Assembly: GCA_905250125.1 (NCBI GenBank)
Contig: CAJNOL010000946.1
Span: 2,636 to 66,635, forward strand
Direction: 5' to 3'
Length of the DNA: 64,000 nucleotides
DNA from: Rotaria sordida
Lineage: Eukaryota > Rotifera > Eurotatoria > Philodinida > Philodinidae
Position 1 is the stretch's first letter. Every line of letters starts with the position of its first letter. The notes below the pieces were generated by a model. That model saw nothing but the letters and a program-made list of their open reading frames with translations, was not told the origin of the DNA and did not search any database. Position numbers and translations under genes: made by a program. This document shows, piece by piece, positions 31,294-41,634 of this stretch.

Positions 31294-32202
31294 GTTAAGC
31301 TCCTCTTCGCCTGACGAAAATCGCCATTTTCATCAAAAACCATCACTCGTGAGATTTTTATGTGATCGTATAGCCCTTGCTATTTACTTTCCTAAAAAAG
31401 TATTATTTATCGAAACTTTGATGCTTTTTCACGATTTTACACAGGATTTACCGATGATGCTGGAATCAGGAAAAATGAGGGTTTTTTTGAAAATGCTAGT
31501 TATTATAGACTTTTAAACTTTTTCTAAAGTTTCTCATAGTGGAGAATCAAGCAAAAATGTGTGAAGTGTCAAACGCTTCAACCATTCGAACAAGTGAAAT
31601 TGTGTCCTGTATTTGTTTTTCTTCGAGTGTATATTTAATTATGTACATGTTTTTCTACAAGTGTGTATTTAATTATGTACTTGGTTTGAAAGTATTATGC
31701 ATGCTAGAAGATACGTCTTCTGGCATTAGGATGCGTTCTCTGCTCTTTCTTTGATTTCATTCTTTCACGTTCTTAATCATTCTTTCTTCTTCTCATTTTT
31801 TTTGTCTATTTAAGCAGCTGGTGTAGGTATGATTGAATAAGATTGATTGTTTAATGGGTGACATACATACCTTCACTTACACATTCACACCTCCTATGTT
31901 TTATTTTGTCTTCTAGATTCAGATTTTTTTAGATCTTCTACAAGTATGAACAAGTCTTCGTTTGATCTGCCATAGTCGATAATACATGATAGAGGAGGAC
32001 GATTGATGTGTTTCCTCGACCGTGCATATCAAACGGTCGAAAAAAAATTTCTAAAAGTCTAACACGTAAGATTGGTATCGTTGCAAAGAGTGCAAAAAAC
32101 TGAGTATTACCCTGGAGTATGAGTGCGGGGTATAGTGTAGTCCCAAGCAAAATTTTTTCAAACAAAATTTCCTGCAAGAAGAGCTTTTTTGTTCTTTCTT
32201 TA

Positions 32203-32765
32203 GTTTCTTCTTTCGTTCAGTCATTCACGATGACGTATATATATGTCGTATCGAAGTTACACCGGTCGACGAAGTTACAACTTCGTCGTATAAACGCGAC
32301 GAAGTTATAACTTCGACGCTCACAGTTATCGAAGTTACAACTTCGACAGAGAAACTTGTCGAAGTTATTTTTAATTCACTTATCAATAAGTAATTTATTA
32401 AACTAAGTATTTTACTGTTGAATATATGATTAAAAAATAAAATTTTTATTAATAAATATTCATTTTTTTTATAATATTGTGGAATAAATGAACATTTATT
32501 AGTAAAAATTTTATTTTTTGATCATGTATTCAACAGTAAAGTGCTCAGTGTAATAAATTATTTATTGATAAGTGAATTAAAAATTATTTCGACAAGTTTC
32601 TCGGTCGAAGTTGTAACTTCGATAACTATGAGCGTCGAAGTTATAACTTCGTCACATTTATACGACGAAGTTGTAACTTCGTGAATATGAGACGACGAAG
32701 TTATAACTTCGTCGACCGGTGTAACTTCGATACGACACTTACGACAGAACGAAAAGAAAAACTTC
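32203..32765. mobile_element. 563-bp palindrome with 30-bp-periodic 16-bp dyads
   Basis: Near-perfect foldback: arms 32203-32463 and 32498-32765 are inverted copies around a 35-bp AT spacer. Each arm carries CGAAGTTRYAACTTCG dyads at exact 30-bp steps. The left arm has them at 32270, 32300 and 32330, plus a half unit at 32360. The right arm has them at 32606, 32636, 32666 and 32696. The 14-bp spacers also pair between arms: ACGCTCACAGTTAT on the left faces the inverse of ATAACTATGAGCGT on the right. The right arm has one extra unit. The outer ends read TTTCTTCTTTCGTTC / GAACGAAAAGAAAA. No protein is encoded. Confidence 0.85.
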
Positions 32766-33261
32766 ATGTACATATATTGAGAAGAGTGTATAACATTCTT
32801 CACGATGATAATTCATAATTAAAAGATTATTTAAAGATTTAATTACATAATAAAAATTCTATAAATTCTGAGTATTAAAATTCGTTTTGAAATTGAACAA
32901 TTTATTAGACGACTAAAATATTTTCTGTCATCTGAAGCGTTCTTTTGCTTAATTCATATTCAAAAATCTTGGTTTTTTATTTCTTTTCCTTGAAAATCGT
33001 ACAAGTGTATGATACTTAATCCAATCAAGTAGAAGGAGCTTCATTTTTTCAAGCTGAATTAATCCGTTTGCTGTCTACCATATGCATAAAATTTGATGAA
33101 AAAGGATCATGTTCTCGGTGAATAAAAATAGCATATTCGGATTCAGTGTGGTCCATTACCACCGCTCATGTCGAGATCTCCGAAGGATAATTCTGATCAT
33201 GAGCCAAAAATATTTTAATAAAATTCAATGGAGAAACATGTACAGAACAGAAAAGAATTAT

Positions 33262-33331
33262 TGCTTCGCACTGGATTCGAAGCAGCATCGTGTTATTTCA
33301 CGTTCTTTAGCCACTCGGCTATATGCGAATT
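33262..33331 (-). repeat. tRNA-like (SINE-head-like) fragment
   Basis: On the minus strand, TAGCCGAGTGG matches an internal pol III box A and GCTTCGAATCC, about 38 bp further, matches box B with one departure (C for G). Partial acceptor pairing (AATTCGC with GCGAAGC) is visible. There are too many mismatches for a working tRNA, so this is a tRNA pseudogene or the head of a tRNA-derived SINE. Confidence 0.45.
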
Positions 33332-35149
33332 ATTCTTATCTGTTCTGTCTCGTACGTCGTTCTCGTTTTCTTATTTACTAAACAGAAACATTGATTTTCA
33401 ATAGCAAACTTTGCTTAGCATTTTTCTCAAAATGAGGTTTTTTCTATTTGTGCATACCATATTTCTCAGACATTTTACATGCTAGGAAGTTCAGAAAGGT
33501 TTTCAATTGAATAGGAGACCTATTTTTTAACTCTTAATATAGGAATAACTCTAGAACAACTCAATATTTTGAGCTGATATTTTTACTGAAAGCTCTATAG
33601 GCTCGGGCCCATATTCTCTGAAATTTCCATCTAGACTGACTGTTCTGAAACGAAAATAAAATTTTTGACAGGGATAGGACCGCAATTGATTTTGTGTTTA
33701 TTCCATTTTTTTTTGCTTAAGACTCCTTTAGAATGTTTACAGTTAAATAATAGAAATATCATTATTTCTTGAACTATTTCTGGTTTATCAGAATGGTCTC
33801 TGCATGGATCCTAGATAAAAGTAAAACAAAAAAAACCGGCAAAAAGAGTATTGATTACTTTACACGAATATTATTTATAGAAGGGTATGGGTGCCAGTTT
33901 ATGTGCTTGTTCTTCCTGCAGTCACACCTCTATCAGCAGTAAGTAGTTGGCAAGTAGACGATAACAGAAATTGATGATTAAGAAGAATCAGTGAAGACAG
34001 AATTAGAATTAGAAAAAAGTAATCAATGATAATGTACGTATTTGTTGATGAAAGAGGAAAACGAGACAACGACATTTATTGCATAAAAACGAAGTATTAT
34101 AGTATGAATAAACAATTTTATGTAGTCTTTTTTCGTAGTTTAGCTTCGTATATTCACATTCGCTGTTCATTGCAGAAATGTTGAATAAATAAAAAAATTC
34201 AATAAAATTTTTCAAAAAAAAAAGTAATTTTTCTGAGAAAACATGCAATTTCTATTGAAATTTATTAATACGTTCTCCATCATCAATTTCTATCTCTTCA
34301 ATTTCAAAATTGGTCATAGCTAAGAAAATTCTAACGAATCATCGACAAACTGTTAGTCATCACCATCGCGGCCAATCAATGCATCAATTTACATTTCTAC
34401 ACGTAGGGTATCAAATAGAATAGAAAAAAAGAGTAATATTACAAGCCAGCATCTCTATTTGTTTTTCAGTTTTGTTAGCAACTGTTGTGAAGAAGAAAGA
34501 AAAAAGAATAATATTTCTTTTATAAGTGTATGCGATTTCTCTCTTCTAGAGGATACTACTATTAAATAATTGAAGAAATATATCAAAAAAATAAAATGTA
34601 ATAATAGTAAGTTAATTTAAACATATATTTTTAATAGATACTTCTTGTGTCAATTCTATGCAAACCGTATCAATCTAATGATATGCATAATTTCATCAAT
34701 TAAAAATTCATATTGAGAAGTAGAGGAAGAAAAAAAGATGATTAATAAAAATAGTGTAATAGTATAGTGATATATCATGATAGCTAATTGAATAAGACTT
34801 TAAGAGAATTTGAAATAAATATAAATAAAAAAATACTAATAATTCAATTTGATAGAAGGTTTTTTGTTTTATTAGATTTCTCTAAATATTATTGATTAAT
34901 TAGTAATGCTCGACAATAAATAAATTTAAGGTCTAACTAAAGAAATATATCTTTTATCTACGGATACTTTAATTTTAACATCATTTCGAGATTTTCGTAA
35001 TATCACGGTTCTTTTTAAGGCTCTATTTCTCGTTGTATTTTTTCAATTAGTATTATACAACTCACATACTTTATCAATTTGTCATCCATTCTTTTTTTTT
35101 TCTACAAGTGAAATGTATCTTTTTCTTCCTTTCAACGCAGCTTGATTTA

Positions 35150-35700
35150 TCACTCTGTATTAAGATTTTTTCAGTGTTGAAACTAATTTTGCGTTTTTCT
35201 CACAAGTAGGTTTTTCATTTTAGGGTTTTCGTGTGTCTCAGATTTCACCGCCAGTTTAAACGCTACAAAGCTGGATTCTTGGTATCAAAAATCAGCTGTA
35301 CAACTTAACACAGCCGAAATTTTCAATTTTCCCATTAGTCCTTACTTAAAAACTAATCGTTCTAGACCCTACACCCCGTAATTTTTCTCTATTTTATCAA
35401 GAAAACTTTCGATAAAAACAAACTAAGAAAAATTGGAGTCTGCTAAGTAGTAGTGCAATATTTTGACTACATTTTAAAACTAATCCGAACTTTCTAGCAT
35501 TTGAAATGGCGGCGATATTCAGAATGCTTTAACACCTATATTTTGACTCTTAATCTTAAGCTAACTCTTCAAAAACTCAATGTATCGAGCTGAAGTTTTA
35601 AATGTGAACTTCTTAACTCGAGATACAAATCTTCTAGAAATTTCATTAAGATTGAATGGTTGAAAAAAACAATTTTTTTGTTAAGGATGCCTCCTTAAAC
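35150..35700 (+). repeat. dispersed repeat family R1, copy C (partial, old)
   Basis: Diverged but collinear with 7960-8505 and 33370-33690. Shared blocks include TTTTTCTCACAAGTAGG, a GTCTGCTAAGTAGTAG region and an AACTCAATGTATCGAGCTGAA region. The start is uncertain. Confidence 0.5.
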
Positions 35701-36469
35701 TGTATTCATTAAATCAGAAATTTTGAAATAGAATTTTTGATATTATAAATCTATATTACTATTCTTTTTATGTGTTTTTTTTTCTCTTTATCAAAGCAAG
35801 TTGAATTAGTCTCGTGGTATGAGTCATTCATCGTTTTTAATCTTCTGCCGGTTGCTTGACAATAATCTAAATAGAAAGAAAGAAAAATCTCTATAAGCAT
35901 ATACTATACTATACTACTAGTGTTGTTGTGCGGGAAAGATTTTTTTTTTTATTTCTATAAATTTTTTTTTCTTCGCATTTCCATAATACCTTCAGAAATT
36001 CTATTCCTGTTTCAGCTTTTATTTGTGAAGAAAAGTGTCATTATCTTATATTGACTTTTTGTAAAACTACATTTTTTTCTCATGTAACATGCATTACTTC
36101 AAACTGCAGTAAGATTATAATTGACGTTATAGTTGGCCAATTATGTTGAACTAAAACGCTTTGTTTGCTTTTTTCATAAACATATCAGATTTTAATGTAT
36201 ATAAAAATAAAGCAAACGAGTTTTCAGCGTCGTTCATATTTGATATGGTTCTTGTTCTTGCATAATACGAGCGAATGCATCATTTCTTTATTCTACTATC
36301 TTCATGGACACATCGGAGAGTAATAAAAGAAAAAAAAAAAGAGCGATTCGTCAACAATGAGATTTCTCGCCATTTGAAAGTGTCGAAGCGTTTTGTTTTT
36401 TTTTGTCAAATTTAATTAGTTATATTTTTTTAAGATATGATTCTGATTTTCGCTCATAAATAGGATTCC

Positions 36470-36990
36470 TAGTATAGATGAAAAACTGAGAAGGGTTCGT
36501 GCTGTTCAGCTTTTCTTTATGAGTTATGACCAATTTACTAAATTTTCAATGTATTGTAGTATATTACGAAAACAATTGCACTAAAAAGTTTTCGTCTGAC
36601 ATTTTCCCCAATAACAGAACTCATAGTATTTATCATGTCTCAAAAGTTTCAACTCAAACGAAGACTTCTCTTCCGAGATAACATATTTGCAAAAACAAAA
36701 GTATTCCTTTCGCACAAAATCTCCTAAAATAGTCCATTTTCTAGGTGCTTCACATCCTAAGAAAATCTTGCCAGTTTTAGCTGAAAATTTGCGAATATAA
36801 TAAGTACAATATGATCTATTATCAGGAAAAACTTCTGATGGAAACTTTTTACTAAGGTTATTTACGTAATACCTTACAATGTGCTGAGAATACAGTAAAA
36901 TGATTATAACTCAAGAAGTAAGGTCAAAGGGCACGAAACCTTTTAAGTTTTTAATCTAAACTATAATTCGTAGTCATGAGCTTAGATAGA
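36470..36990. mobile_element. foldback element upstream of B4GALT gene
   Basis: Imperfect palindrome. The left arm from about 36490 (GAGTTATGACCAATTTACTA, then TTACGAAAACAATTGC) is inverted in the right arm ending about 36985 (inverse reads GAGTTATAATCATTTTACTG, then TTACGTAAATAACC). Arms are about 240 bp and diverged. No coding capacity. Confidence 0.6.
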
Positions 36991-37331
36991 GTGTGTCAGT
37001 TGGCGAGATTCCCGTATTAATCATAGTCTGGAGAATGAAAAAGTTAAAATACGATTGAGACAGATGACCGTTTTTTTTTAATCTTCAATAGAAATTTGAT
37101 TCATGCCTATCCAAATACTAATCCTATACTTGAATACAATATCCAATATGGTCCATTAATATTTGAATAGTTTTGTTTTGCGATATACGTAGTAGACATA
37201 TTTGTCATATGATCATTCTCATCATAAACTTTGTTCTTTCTTTTATTTCAGAAAGAAATATAGATTCACACTGATTATATCTTTGAGAATGAAATAAAAT
37301 TGAATCAGATTAATTCACAAATATATAATTA

Positions 37332-39244
37332 ATGACTATACAACGTTATCTAACATATTATTGTCCACGTATATTGACTAGTAGTAAAAAATATCGGTTT
37401 TTATCTATATTTATTTTGTCTATATTTATATTTCTATTCATAATTTATAATATTCATATATCAATTCATCAAAATACTCAACAATTTGATGATTCTATTT
37501 CGTATAAAAAGTCTTTGAATTTATTACATAAACAAAAAGTTCTTGTACCTGTATCTATTAATCGTTTATATGATTATCAAGTAGTATGTACCGGTAATAG
37601 TGGTATACTTAATCGAACTAATTTAATTCATCAAATATCAACAATTTGTAAAATAAATTTAAATGGAAGTTTAAAAATTAATCTTAATCCAACAAATGAT
37701 TTTCAAATACGTTCATCATTAACATTAAAATATGTTAAATTATGGAAAACATTCAATACATGTTCAATATTTGAAAATGAAACAATTGCAATTATTATTT
37801 CATATCGTAATCGTGAAAAAAATTTACAAAATTTATTATATAATTTATTACCATTTTTACAACGACAAAAAATTTTTAATTATAAAATATTTATTATTGA
37901 ACAACAAACATCAGGTGCATTTAATAAAGGTCGATTGTATAATATTGGATTTTATCATATTATGAAAATATATAAACCAACATGTGTTATTTTTCATGGT
38001 AATTAAATATTAATTTTTCTAGTATTCATTTTGAAAATATAATGTACTATAGGAATATCATAGAGACATGTGGTTTTCACTATTCAAGAGAGAGAAAAAA
38101 CTCAAGGTCATTGAAGTATATCGAAATTCAATTAGTCAGCAGTTGATAAATCAAATGAGTTCTTGGTGAAGATTTTTGAGAAACAATATTCTAAAGCTAT
38201 TTCCATTTCGATTTAGACTTTCAATAGGATTAATCAATAGAAAAAAAACCAGTTTTCTCTTTTGATCTACACAAGACCAACATTCCTAGCTTGTTCCATT
38301 CGAAAGTTATAAGACTTTTTGTGAGACTCCCAATTTCTGAAATTCCACAATCAGACTCGATACATAACGAAAGAATCGACATTTTGAAAATATGAACTGC
38401 TCTTCTGAATGATCATAGGTCAGTTGGCTGAAAATGGAGTGTCTCAGAAAAAATCTTATAACACTTAATCGAAGTAAGCTAGGAATGTCGGTCTTGCTTG
38501 TAGAGCAAAAGGGAAAATTTTTTTCTATCGATTAGTTCTATTAAGAGTCTCAATCGAAAAGGAAATAATTTTAGAATATCGTTTTCAAAAATCTCCATCA
38601 AGAACTTACCTAATTGTTCAACTGCTGGTCAATCGAATTTTGATATATATCTAGAGCTCTCTAGATCTTCTCTCTTAAATGGTGAAAATCACAGATCTCT
38701 ATGATATTTTTATCAAAAGTTATTCAAAAAACAGTCAATCACATTTGACTGGTTTTTTTTTTGTTTAGATGTTGATCTTATTCCAGAAAATGATCAAAAT
38801 TTATATTCATGTTTAACATTAACTAATCATCCCCTTCATATGTCAGCTAATGTACGTTTTAAAATAAATGGTTCATATACAACAATCTATTCTTTTCTTG
38901 TTGGTGGTGTATTAACAATTCGACCAGAAACTTTTATTTTATTAAATGGTTATTCAAATAGATATTTTAATTGGGGTGGAGAAGACGATGATATGGGTTT
39001 AAGATTTTTATCCAAAGATATTTGTGTTCAACGACCAACAACTGGTTATTATTATGCTGGTTCACATTCAACTCAAATACGAAATGAAAATCGTTTTAAA
39101 CTTTTATTTGATGCTACTTTAAGACAAGATATTGATGGACTTAATAATATTGATCAATTAGCTCGTGTAACAAATACATATGAATATCCTCTAGTCACTT
39201 GGATAACAGTGAAATGGATTGATAAATATTCGTCTATTTCATAA
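37332..39244 (+). CDS. beta-1,4-galactosyltransferase family (GT7)
   Basis: Golgi enzyme transferring galactose (or GalNAc) from UDP-sugar to GlcNAc-type acceptors. Exons 37332-37998 and 38769-39244 give 380 residues. It is type II: a short basic N-terminus, then a membrane anchor at about residues 24-42 (FLSIFILSIFIFLFIIYNI). Catalytic-domain motifs in order are IAIIISYRNREKNLQNLL (FRNR-type), FNKGRLYNIGF, HDVDLIPENDQNLYSC with the DVD metal site, and FNWGGEDDDMGLRF. The DVD aspartate codon is split by the intron. That intron is 770 bp because it contains a foldback element (38035-38731). A possible AATAAA polyadenylation signal is at 39376-39381. The subfamily (B4GALT1-6 type or invertebrate GalNAc transferase) cannot be set by eye. 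Confidence 0.9.
38035..38731. mobile_element. foldback element (family F1) in B4GALT intron
   Basis: Palindrome of about 700 bp. In the left arm AATATCATAGAGACATGTGG and GTCAGCAGTTGATAAATCAA occur; the inverse of the right arm reads AATATCATAGAGATCTGTGA and ACCAGCAGTTGAACAATTAG. Both arms contain a block near ACATTCCTAGCTTGTTCCAT / its inverse. The same arm sequence occurs at 44024-44552, so the two elements are one family. Confidence 0.75.
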
Positions 39245-39832
39245 TAGAATTATGACCAAAAAAAAACAAATATCTAGGTTAAGTCAATAAGAGCATAATT
39301 GTTTGTATATTTTGAAAAACAAATATGTAAAATATTATTGTTGATTTTGAATTTATCTAATATTAAAAATAAGAAAATAAAACAAAATATACAAAGATTT
39401 ATTTTTAATTTATTATGAATTTGATTTTTTTTTCTTAATTCACAGTTAATATTTAAGAAACAATTATGAAAACATTATTTTTTTCTTTCATGAAATCAAT
39501 ATGTTATATTAAGTTTTAACAGAAAAAAGAAACAAATGGTCAACTAAAATAACTAACTTATTGTTATTTATGTAAAGATAATAAATGTTTTTCTAATTTA
39601 ATTTTCTTCTGCGAAAACAATAAAGAAGAACATTCTACTTAAGATATGAAATTCAAATAACATCCATCTCTGTTATCCTTTATCATTCTTCCTTGTTATC
39701 TTATAATCTCTTTTATGTCTTCCATTTCTTTATTGATAATATCTTTTATATTTTTCAATGTAGGTAATTTCAATCAGAATGAGCTCAAATGAAAATGTCT
39801 CAAATTTAGATTGGAGAACTTTTGATATATCA
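39245..39832. other. intergenic, 3' flank of B4GALT
   Basis: AT-rich spacer between the galactosyltransferase stop and the CD225 pseudogene. Apart from the AATAAA at 39376, nothing is recognised. Confidence 0.45.
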
Positions 39833-40204
39833 CTATCCATAATAACTCGAACTCGTTGTATGATATTCTTTCCACTGAATAATAGAGTAAATGATAACAG
39901 CCTAGACTCCAAGACCAAAAAGGGTGCCGATGATATTGATTACAAGTGCCCAGGTACTATACTTTTTTGCGTCAACAAAATCGCCTTATTGAAGATAACT
40001 ACGAACACGCATGGAGCATAGCAAGGCTATGATACCAACTAACATCCAACGGAAAAAGATATTGATAATCGACCATAGTAGGTAATGGTGAATTTTTTCA
40101 CTTGGGACGTGAACAGGATTGGTCAATGGGTGTTGGTATTGTTGATCAGAACTGAAATTAGGAAAGTTTGGCACTGTTTGTTTGATTGAAGATTCCGAGG
40201 TCAT
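39833..40204 (-). pseudogene. CD225/dispanin (IFITM-like) pseudogene
   Basis: A single frame of 124 codons from ATG at 40204 to TAG at 39833 encodes a typical small dispanin. A proline-rich cytosolic N-terminus is followed by LLWSIINIFFRWMLVGIIAL (first hydrophobic segment), the conserved MRVRSYLQ..GDFVDAKKYS loop (family pattern KVRxxxxxGDxxGAxxxS) and a second hydrophobic helix (ALVINIIGTLFGLGV.AVIIY). Two in-frame stop codons, TAA at 39986-39988 and TAG at 39902-39904, interrupt it with no intron that could remove them. An upstream in-frame ATG at 40243 would add 13 residues. Intact relatives are small membrane proteins, some antiviral (IFITM); the role in rotifers is unknown. Confidence 0.75.
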
Positions 40205-40511
40205 TACTAATACTTCCTTTTTTCTTGGTAACAGCGAAATCAATCGAGTGTGAAGTAAATTTACGTAGTCGAAATTTTAATTGAGGATCAAGTTTTGATT
40301 GATGTCTAATTTACTTCGATTTCTTTTCCTTTCGCGGACTATGTTCTGCTTTTTTATAGATATCCTCAACACTTTTTATTTGTATACTTTAGTCACACAA
40401 ATATTTGCTTAAAAAGAGTGTTTATTTACATTAAGAGCAAAACGATTCATAGTAAGCACTCACGAGAAAAATGTATTTGTGCAGTACTATTTCTATTTGT
40501 TGATACTTTTT

Positions 40512-40590
40512 TTCATTGGTATTCGAACTCACCTGATTTCTGTTAAATAACAGAAATCATGGCAAGCCTTATGACACTACGTTTTCGTGC
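40512..40590 (-). repeat. tRNA-like / SINE-like fragment with 10-bp hairpin
   Basis: On the minus strand TAGTGTCATAAGG resembles box A and GAGTTCGAATACC resembles box B. Between them lies a perfect 10-bp stem, GATTTCTGTT / AACAGAAATC, with a 4-base loop. An A-run follows the 3' side. It does not fold as a standard tRNA, so a decayed tRNA-derived repeat is more likely. Confidence 0.4.
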
Positions 40591-41039
40591 ATGACATCCA
40601 TCAATAATCATGTGAAACACTTTTTTGCGATTGATTATAAATAAATTTCGATCTTTATCAATATGCAATGATATTATATGTAAACTTATCCAACAACAAC
40701 TCTCTATCTTCTATTCATTACTATTCTTTATAAACACTTTCTAGTGGTACAATAAATAGACATCCTCAATAGTAATATCGAGTGAAAAAATTGAAATTCG
40801 TAGAAATTTTCAACACAACAATATAAAAGACATTTAACTACAAAATGTTAAATCATATATACATATGATAAAAAATCATAATGAAAAATTATAATAATAA
40901 TAAGACAAAGAAAAATGAAACTGTATATAATTCATCATTTTATAGTTATTTATCTATACAAGTCCTATTGATACACATGAAGCGTATAAAATGGTATTTA
41001 TTCTTAGTTTCCACTTGATATTCATTCTTATTATTTGCA

Positions 41040-41195
41040 TCATTTCGAAGTATTTGGATCAAGTTTTTTCAAAAACGACTTGTCCCATTGCCTGAGAAAT
41101 TCAGCTCGGCGAGCTCTTTGGGTGTGGGCATTAGTAGAAAAGACACCCATATACACCCTAACTTTACTTATATCTAGTTCAAGTGATTTAAGCAT
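41040..41195 (-). pseudogene. 51-codon frame, weakly GT31-like
   Basis: Encodes a short basic peptide with the block VYMGVFSTNAHTQRARRAEF. This recalls the start of the galactosyltransferase GT31 fold (family pattern hhGVFST....RR...R.TW). Nothing convincing continues on either side, and stops flank the frame upstream. It may be a detached exon fragment or chance; confidence is low. Confidence 0.25.
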
Positions 41196-41634
41196 GTTCA
41201 CAATTAGTGTGACGGCTGATTTCGATTATGATCTATCATTTTTTAAGCATAAAAAAATTTAAGCAGAAGAATCGTGGTTAATAAAGTGATGAAACATCCA
41301 GTTAACCGCTGTGAACCGACAGTTTTCGATCGATTATCGCAATGTGGGTTAATAATAAAGGATAAATATTTTATTCGTTATCAAATTAAAGAAAAGCATC
41401 TGAGAACAAGTTATTACATAGTAGACTTGTTACTTGATCTTGTAATCGTCAATTAATATATTCCGAAACTGATAAAAAAGATTTTATCATAATCATTGAA
41501 ATACTTTATAAATGTATTATCAAATGTGTATTTATATTGTAGAATAAAAGATATATATGTGAAAGTATAAAAACAATAAAAGCAAAAAAAAAACAACTTT
41601 ACATATCAATTTACTCTCTGATCAGTCATATAGT

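Larger units (their letters stand above)
31294..33690 (+). repeat. dispersed repeat family R1, copy B, interrupted
   Basis: 31294-32019 matches 7285-7946, and 33365-33690 matches 7950-8510. Between them about 1.35 kb is present that copy A lacks, so a later insertion split this copy. The insert holds the 30-bp dyad array element and a tRNA-like fragment. Confidence 0.65.
33691..37331. other. gene-free region upstream of B4GALT gene
   Basis: Contains R1 copy C (35150-35700) and a foldback element (36470-36990). The remainder is AT-rich with no recognised gene. The last few hundred bases should hold the promoter of the plus-strand galactosyltransferase gene; a TTTATTTCAG-type acceptor at about 37250 hints at a 5'-UTR intron. 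Confidence 0.5.
40244..41634. other. intergenic, CD225 pseudogene to DNAH2 3' end
   Basis: AT-rich. Contains a short inverted pair GAAGTAAATT / AATTTACTTC (about 40255-40310), a tRNA-like fragment (40512-40590) and a 51-codon minus-strand frame (41040-41195), annotated separately. Otherwise nothing is recognised. Confidence 0.45.

Noticed and set aside
31292-31754. Two plus-strand frames of over 70 codons
   Set aside because: They lie in repeat R1 and are not preserved in copy A at 7.3-7.7 kb.
32270-32711. CRISPR-like array because of regular 30-bp spacing
   Set aside because: The conserved unit is a 16-bp dyad, the 14-bp spacers pair with the opposite arm, and the locus is in an animal genome with no cas-like gene; it is a palindromic element.
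32558-32803. 81-codon minus-strand frame with repeated EVTTSS-type peptides
   Set aside because: It is simply translation of the 30-bp repeat array; the opposite arm does not preserve it.
33262-33331. Functional Leu/Ser-type tRNA gene
   Set aside because: Box B departs at the base that should be G53, the acceptor stem has mismatches and the anticodon arm does not form.
33109-33381. 90-codon plus-strand frame
   Set aside because: Overlaps the tRNA-like fragment on the other strand and the R1 repeat; no protein family resemblance.
39779-40021. 80-codon plus-strand frame
   Set aside because: Antisense of the CD225 pseudogene, whose minus-strand reading is a recognisable family member.
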